From Ruminococcaceae bacterium UBA945 (lineage in GTDB: Bacteria > Bacillota > Clostridia > Oscillospirales > Acutalibacteraceae), in NCBI GenBank assembly GCA_002293315.1, contig DBCZ01000041.1, positions 1 to 9,094 on the forward strand: a stretch of DNA of 9,094 nt, given 5' to 3'. Each line of letters begins with the position of its first letter. Positions within the stretch are counted from its first letter, which is position 1. A program made the position numbers and the translations under genes. Below are positions 6,142 to 9,094 of the stretch, one piece after another. The notes beneath the pieces are model-generated. The model was given only the letters and a program-made list of their open reading frames with translations, made no database searches and was not told the DNA's origin.

Positions 6142-7173
6142 CTATTTTTGCTCAATACTCATTCCGGCAGAGGTGGTGGACAAATCAATATCAGCACCGC
6201 CGTCTTTATAAACCACTTCTCCGCTATGCTCCGATGAATCATATGTCACGGCGAAGTCACATCTGAAGTCTCCCGAAACAGAGGAGTATTTCGCCTTGAA
6301 GCCGTCATTTTCGGGAAGCACAAGTTCAAGATCCCCCGAAACCGAAGACATATCCGCCTCTTCTATCATTTCCTCAGTTAAAATCCTTATTTCTCCGGAG
6401 GTTGAGCTTCCGTTGATTTTTTTGCATACGCCGGAGAAATCCAGTCTGCCCGATACAGAAGAAACCTGAAGCTGTTCCACTTTTGTGTTTTCTGCCATCA
6501 TATTACCTGAGGTTGTAGGCATTTTGAGCTTCTGGGCTGATGAGTCTTCAATTGAAATGTTGCCGGATACCGATGAAAGCTCAATGCTGTCTTCGGCAGT
6601 TATAGCCGGAAGCTTCGCGTCGCCGGAAGTAGTTGAAAACTTGAAATTCCTGCAGCTTATAGAATCAATTTTCAAATCGGCTGAAACCGTGCCTAAATCA
6701 ACGTCAACGAAATTCTCGGCCACGTTTTTGGGAATTTCAACCAGCAGAGCCTTCATGAAATTGATGCCTTCAAAGAAAGAGAAAATTTTCTCATCAAACT
6801 TTATCTCCAAAGTACCGCCGGATTGCGAAATTTTCATCTTCTCATCGTCTTTAAGCTCGCGGTTAGCATACTCCACTATCTTCACTGTGTCGCCTTCGTC
6901 CACTATTCTGACATTCATGTGGCCGCTTACCCAGTCAAAGCTAAGTGAATCAATTGTGTCAGCGTCTTCCCATATGGTTTCGTAGTTGAAATTAAAGTCT
7001 TTGTACATTTTTGACGGGTCTTCGGAGACATGAACCTCTGCGGATTCATTAAAGATTCCGTTGAAGCCGTTCCATGAGAACCCATTGCCCGACAGCGCAA
7101 AAATGAGTACGCCGGCGACCACTGCGACAATTAAAACGCAGGTTACAATCGTAAAAGCTAAAGTTTTTTTCAT
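6142..7173 (-). CDS. Membrane-anchored DUF4097 beta-repeat protein
   Basis: I chose the ATG at 7173 (343 residues) because AGGAG lies 5 nt upstream; a longer frame from 7233 lies mostly within the preceding gene. A transmembrane anchor spans about 5-27, and the rest should lie outside the membrane. From about residue 160 to the end the chain repeats roughly every 19-20 residues around an S/T-x-S-G turn: TVSA 162-165, TTSG 181-184, SVSG 201-204, TTSG 220-223, SVSG 239-242, STSG 257-260, SVSG 277-280, SVSG 298-301, TTSA 333-336. This is the DUF4097 pattern, thought to form a beta-solenoid; related proteins accompany PadR or LiaF/PspC-type envelope-stress genes in Firmicutes. Residues 80-84 (DWVSG) may be an earlier, separate turn. 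It is last in the PadR cistron. The exact role is unknown; a surface sensor or scaffold is plausible. Confidence 0.85.
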   Translation of the reverse strand: MKKTLAFTIVTCVLIVAVVAGVLIFALSGNGFSWNGFNGIFNESAEVHVSEDPSKMYKDFNFNYETIWEDADTIDSLSFDWVSGHMNVRIVDEGDTVKIVEYANRELKDDEKMKISQSGGTLEIKFDEKIFSFFEGINFMKALLVEIPKNVAENFVDVDLGTVSADLKIDSISCRNFKFSTTSGDAKLPAITAEDSIELSSVSGNISIEDSSAQKLKMPTTSGNMMAENTKVEQLQVSSVSGRLDFSGVCKKINGSSTSGEIRILTEEMIEEADMSSVSGDLELVLPENDGFKAKYSSVSGDFRCDFAVTYDSSEHSGEVVYKDGGADIDLSTTSAGMSIEQK

Positions 7174-7183
7174 ATTTTCTCCT

Positions 7184-7765
7184 TTATTTTTGAGCAGGTT
7201 TTCTTCTCTTGAAGAAAAGAAGAGCAACCGCAATTAGAATTAAAACAGCATAGGAGGATAAATCCCATATATCAAGTACTGCTCTGCCGTTCAAATATAT
7301 ATCAGTAGTGTAATTTACATACCATGAAAGCGGGATAACCAATAACGCCGTTATCGACGCCGCAATGTTCTTATGCTTCTTCAGCAAGGTGAAAAGCAGG
7401 AAGACAAGCCATAAGAAGACTATGCCGGCTATCGCACTCCTGAAGCCCATATAGACAACGGCGTCTGTGATACCGAGAATGAACCCAAGCACATACAGAA
7501 ACGGCAGCGTTAACACTGTAAATCGGCAGAGCAGGAAGAGAATCCTTCTCTTTGGGAACCAGAAAATCGGCACAACCAAGAGCCATGCGTATATAATTGA
7601 TGAAATCGGCAGAAGCGCCCAAGACAGGGTACTTTCAAGCGCGAAATTCACGATGGACGGCGCGAGAATTCCGAGGATACAGGCAATTGTGAATATTGCG
7701 CCCGAATACATTGCCAAACCCGATTGCCGCTTGTTATCGGAAACTGAGTTAAACTTATAATTCAT
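7184..7765 (-). CDS. Six-helix integral membrane protein of unknown function
   Basis: I do not recognise a family. The 193 residues hold about six hydrophobic helices, at about 18-43, 46-70, 76-100, 103-128, 133-150 and 170-185, with a charged cytoplasmic-looking N-terminus and a short KRRKPAQK tail. A basic PKRR loop follows helix 2 and a KKHK loop follows helix 4, both consistent with cytoplasmic loops and an N-in, C-in topology. No transport, enzyme or metal motif is visible. It lies 13 bp after the HAAS-like gene and 10 bp before the DUF4097 gene, so it is almost certainly co-transcribed and likely works with them in the membrane. The purine-rich GAGAAGAAA before the ATG is a modest ribosome binding site. 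Confidence 0.82.
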   Translation of the reverse strand: MNYKFNSVSDNKRQSGLAMYSGAIFTIACILGILAPSIVNFALESTLSWALLPISSIIYAWLLVVPIFWFPKRRILFLLCRFTVLTLPFLYVLGFILGITDAVVYMGFRSAIAGIVFLWLVFLLFTLLKKHKNIAASITALLVIPLSWYVNYTTDIYLNGRAVLDIWDLSSYAVLILIAVALLFFKRRKPAQK

Positions 7766-7778
7766 TTTCTTCTCGCCT

Positions 7779-8420
7779 CTACTTTATGTTTTTGTAGGCA
7801 AAGATGGCCTGGACCAAGCCTTCAATCGCAATTCCCGCGATGAAGAGAATCCAAGTTATATGCCACATGCCGGTTGAGAAGCTGATGAGGAAATAGAGGA
7901 TGACGATAATCGGCCACAGCGCCATATTGATAGATTTCTTCATTTGCTTATTGAACTCGGTTTTGCTCTGCCATGTTCTGAAATCGTCCACCATAGTACC
8001 TCCATTACTCATCTTTGGCTTCGATGCGTTGGCATAGACCAAGATAGCAATCGCAACCGCAGCTATAACCACCATTATAAGTACGCCGACAATGCTCTTT
8101 AGCAAGATTACCGGAATTATCGAAAGCACGAACAGCATCACAGCTATTGATAAAAAGAACGGATACTTGCTGCTTTGCTGCTGCAAAGGCATTGCCTGAT
8201 ACGGCAGCGGCTCGACGAGGCTTCCGAAAAGCTCTGAAACATCGCCTATGCTCTCAATCGTACTTGCAAGCGCCTGCTCAGGCGGCTGGCCCTCAGAAGT
8301 GAGCGTGTTGTATTTCTCAATAAGATTTCCAGTGAGCTCAACCTTCATTTCATATGCCTTCTGCGTTGAAGGTGCGTTTTGGAAAAGCTCGTCCACATAT
8401 GCCCTGATTCTGTCTTCCAT
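7779..8420 (-). CDS. HAAS/DUF1700-like membrane protein (PadR partner)
   Basis: The 213-residue protein begins with a soluble helical domain of about 70 residues (MEDRIRAYVDELF, then EQALASTIESIGD at 48-60 and SELFGSLVEPL at 62-72). This is the pattern of the HAAS/DUF1700 or permease-prefix domain often encoded beside PadR regulators in Firmicutes. Four hydrophobic segments follow at about 87-107, 109-130, 166-182 and 186-208, with a polar linker of about 35 residues (131-165) between the second and third. It starts 3 bp after the padR stop, with a GGGGG stretch in the last padR codons as ribosome binding site. The usual view is that such proteins sense the envelope state together with their neighbours; this is family-context inference. 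The similarity is by pattern only. Confidence 0.75.
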   Translation of the reverse strand: MEDRIRAYVDELFQNAPSTQKAYEMKVELTGNLIEKYNTLTSEGQPPEQALASTIESIGDVSELFGSLVEPLPYQAMPLQQQSSKYPFFLSIAVMLFVLSIIPVILLKSIVGVLIMVVIAAVAIAILVYANASKPKMSNGGTMVDDFRTWQSKTEFNKQMKKSINMALWPIIVILYFLISFSTGMWHITWILFIAGIAIEGLVQAIFAYKNIK

Positions 8421-8423
8421 GTT

Positions 8424-8714
8424 CTAATCCCCCTTGATTAATTCGTCAATAATTCTTTTTGCCAGGTTCCATTCTCGCACTAAATTGCTGCAAATTTCTC
8501 TGCCGTAATCGGTTATGCTGTAGTATCTGCGTCTTGCGCCTGTGTTTTCATCACCCCAATATGAGATGATGCACCCCGAAAGCTCAAGCCTCCTAAAGGC
8601 CGAGTACAGCGTGGCTTCCTTAAGCTCAAGCTGCCCCTTTGTCTGAAGCTCTATCGCGCGATTGATTTGATACCCATAGCTGTCACCCTTTTGCAAATGC
8701 GCAAGAATGATTGT
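8424..8714 (-). pseudogene. PadR-family transcriptional regulator, 5' end missing at the junction
   Basis: PadR regulators are winged-helix repressors of about 105-110 residues. The readable frame holds the family core: TIILAHLQKGDSYGYQINRAI (helix 1), ELKEATLYSAFRRLELSGCI (DNA-recognition helix and wing entry), YWGDENTGARRRYYSIT (wing), then a C-terminal helix for dimerisation. The frame stays open towards 8714 with TIIL, as in family members, but no start codon or ribosome binding site can be assigned, and upstream of about 8715 the translation becomes unrelated and G+C-rich. Roughly the first 8-15 residues are therefore gone. A TTG at 8696 is not a credible start, since it lies inside helix 1. 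It is the first gene of the envelope cistron and would be expected to repress it. Confidence 0.88.
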
Positions 8715-8720
8715 GTGAGA
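8712..8720. other. Composition breakpoint / junction of unrelated sequences
   Basis: To the left is mid-G+C coding sequence of the PadR gene on the - strand; to the right is G+C-rich coding sequence of a GH43 enzyme on the + strand. By hand count 81 of 120 bases at 8761-8880 are G or C, against 28 of 60 at 8461-8520. Both genes are cut within conserved domains here. No insertion sequence, inverted repeat or duplicated target is visible at the point, which is what an assembly or cloning join would look like, although a non-homologous recombination cannot be excluded. Confidence 0.75.
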
Positions 8721-8971
8721 CGCGGGGGACGGCCCTCCGCTTCTTCTGGAGGCAGGGCGGCGGCGACTGGCAGCGCATAGGCCCCGTGCTTGACGCCTCC
8801 GTCCTTTCCGACGAGTGCGGCGAGGGGCAGAACGTCAAGTCCCCGTCCTCCTTCACCGGAGTCGGCAATTTCACCGGCGCCTTTGTCGGCATGGCCGCGA
8901 ACGACGTGTGCGGCCTGAAAATGACGGCCGACTTTTCCTACTTCAGCTACACGAACCTGTCGGAAGGATAA
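8717..8971 (+). pseudogene. GH43 beta-xylosidase C-terminal fragment
   Basis: About 84 residues of an open frame ending at TAA 8971 match the C-terminal beta-sandwich domain of GH43 beta-xylosidase / arabinofuranosidase enzymes: ALRFFWRQGGGDWQRIGPVL followed by DASVLSDE, then FTGAFVGMAANDVCG and the terminal ADFSYFSY. These enzymes release xylose or arabinose from hemicellulose oligosaccharides. The five-bladed propeller catalytic domain (some 300 residues) is absent, because the sequence to the left of about 8715 is an unrelated PadR gene. The in-frame TTG at 8711 would not be a real start. It is followed after 5 bp by a sugar ABC-transporter ATPase gene, a common pairing in carbohydrate-use loci. 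Confidence 0.85.
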
Positions 8972-8976
8972 CCATC

Positions 8977-9094
8977 ATGGCGACGCTTGAATACTCCCAT
9001 ATCAGAAAATGCTTCGGCCCTGTGACGATTTTGCCGGACATTTCGCTTACCATCCCCCACGGCTCCTTCACCGTCTTCGTCGGGCCTTCCGGCT
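8977..9094 (+). CDS. UgpC/MalK-type sugar ABC transporter ATP-binding protein, N-terminus only
   Basis: Thirty-nine codons are visible from the ATG at 8977, preceded by GGAAGGAT as ribosome binding site. The start IRKCFGPVTILPDISLTIPH followed by GSFTVFVGPSG is the N-terminal beta-strand region of a carbohydrate-uptake ABC ATPase, ending inside the Walker A motif (expected to continue as CGKST). It probably energises import of the oligosaccharides handled by the GH43 enzyme upstream, five bases away. The wording is similar to the MsmX/UgpC/MalK group, but 39 residues are too few to name the substrate. The gene continues beyond the window. Confidence 0.88.
   Translation, partial: MATLEYSHIRKCFGPVTILPDISLTIPHGSFTVFVGPSG

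Noticed and set aside
5905..6237. + strand open frame over the engB start and the gap to the DUF4097 gene
   Set aside because: It crosses two genes on the other strand and the terminator, has no ribosome binding site and shows no domain.
6485..6985. 166-codon open frame on the + strand
   Set aside because: It is fully antisense to the DUF4097 gene, is rich in Ser and Phe as expected from reverse reading of that gene, and has no ribosome binding site or recognisable motif.
7174..7233. Longer N-terminus for the DUF4097 protein (start at 7233)
   Set aside because: It would overlap the preceding gene by 50 bp and include the ribosome binding site of the ATG at 7173 as codons.
8711..8971. Short complete gene starting at TTG 8711
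   Set aside because: The TTG falls at the junction and the translation is the interior of a GH43 C-terminal domain, so it is a truncated piece and not a small gene.

Overview
The window reads as chromosomal DNA of a low-to-mid G+C Gram-positive bacterium of the class Clostridia, probably gut-type, with a foreign or mis-joined end at the right. The Clostridia reading rests on AGGAGG-type ribosome binding sites, sigma-A-like promoters, a YerC/TrpR-family regulator, a lipoprotein-like YajC, and a PadR / HAAS-like / DUF4097 envelope gene set. It is an inference from gene content; the species cannot be named from the sequence alone.

Layout. (1) Positions 1-2919, + strand: a lysine/diaminopimelate operon. 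It runs from the 3' two-thirds of aspartate-semialdehyde dehydrogenase through dapA and dapB to a small stand-alone protein with two ACT domains that looks like the regulatory tail of aspartokinase without a kinase. A perfect 11-bp hairpin at 2938-2966 separates it from the convergent genes. (2) Positions 2979-5345, - strand: yerC-like regulator, SAM-dependent methyltransferase, hslO (Hsp33) and yajC. The first three are packed with no gap or with an overlap. Good promoters precede the yerC-like gene and yajC. (3) Positions 5432-6016, - strand: the ribosome-assembly GTPase engB (ysxC/yihA). (4) Positions 6092-8714, - strand: an envelope-associated cistron in the order PadR regulator (5' end missing), HAAS-like membrane protein, six-helix membrane protein, and a membrane-anchored DUF4097 protein with a regular S/T-x-S-G repeat. 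It ends in a hairpin at 6092-6122. (5) Positions about 8715-9094, + strand: markedly G+C-rich DNA carrying the C-terminus of a GH43 beta-xylosidase and the start of a UgpC/MalK-type sugar ABC-transporter ATPase.

How the genes work together. Region 1 turns aspartate semialdehyde into tetrahydrodipicolinate for lysine and cell-wall diaminopimelate, and the ACT protein is a plausible lysine or threonine sensor for that flux. Region 2 combines a regulator, a methyltransferase, a redox chaperone and a Sec accessory protein, a housekeeping mixture. Region 4 resembles known PadR-controlled envelope-response sets. Region 5 is a carbohydrate-use locus unrelated to the rest.

The most notable points are the abrupt composition break near 8715, which cuts both the PadR and the GH43 gene and may be an assembly chimera; the kinase-less ACT protein in the dap operon; and the alternating repeat of the DUF4097 protein. 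I see no mobile element, CRISPR array, tRNA or rRNA. I did not find a convincing undescribed system. The four-gene PadR cistron with its unrecognised six-helix membrane protein is the nearest candidate.
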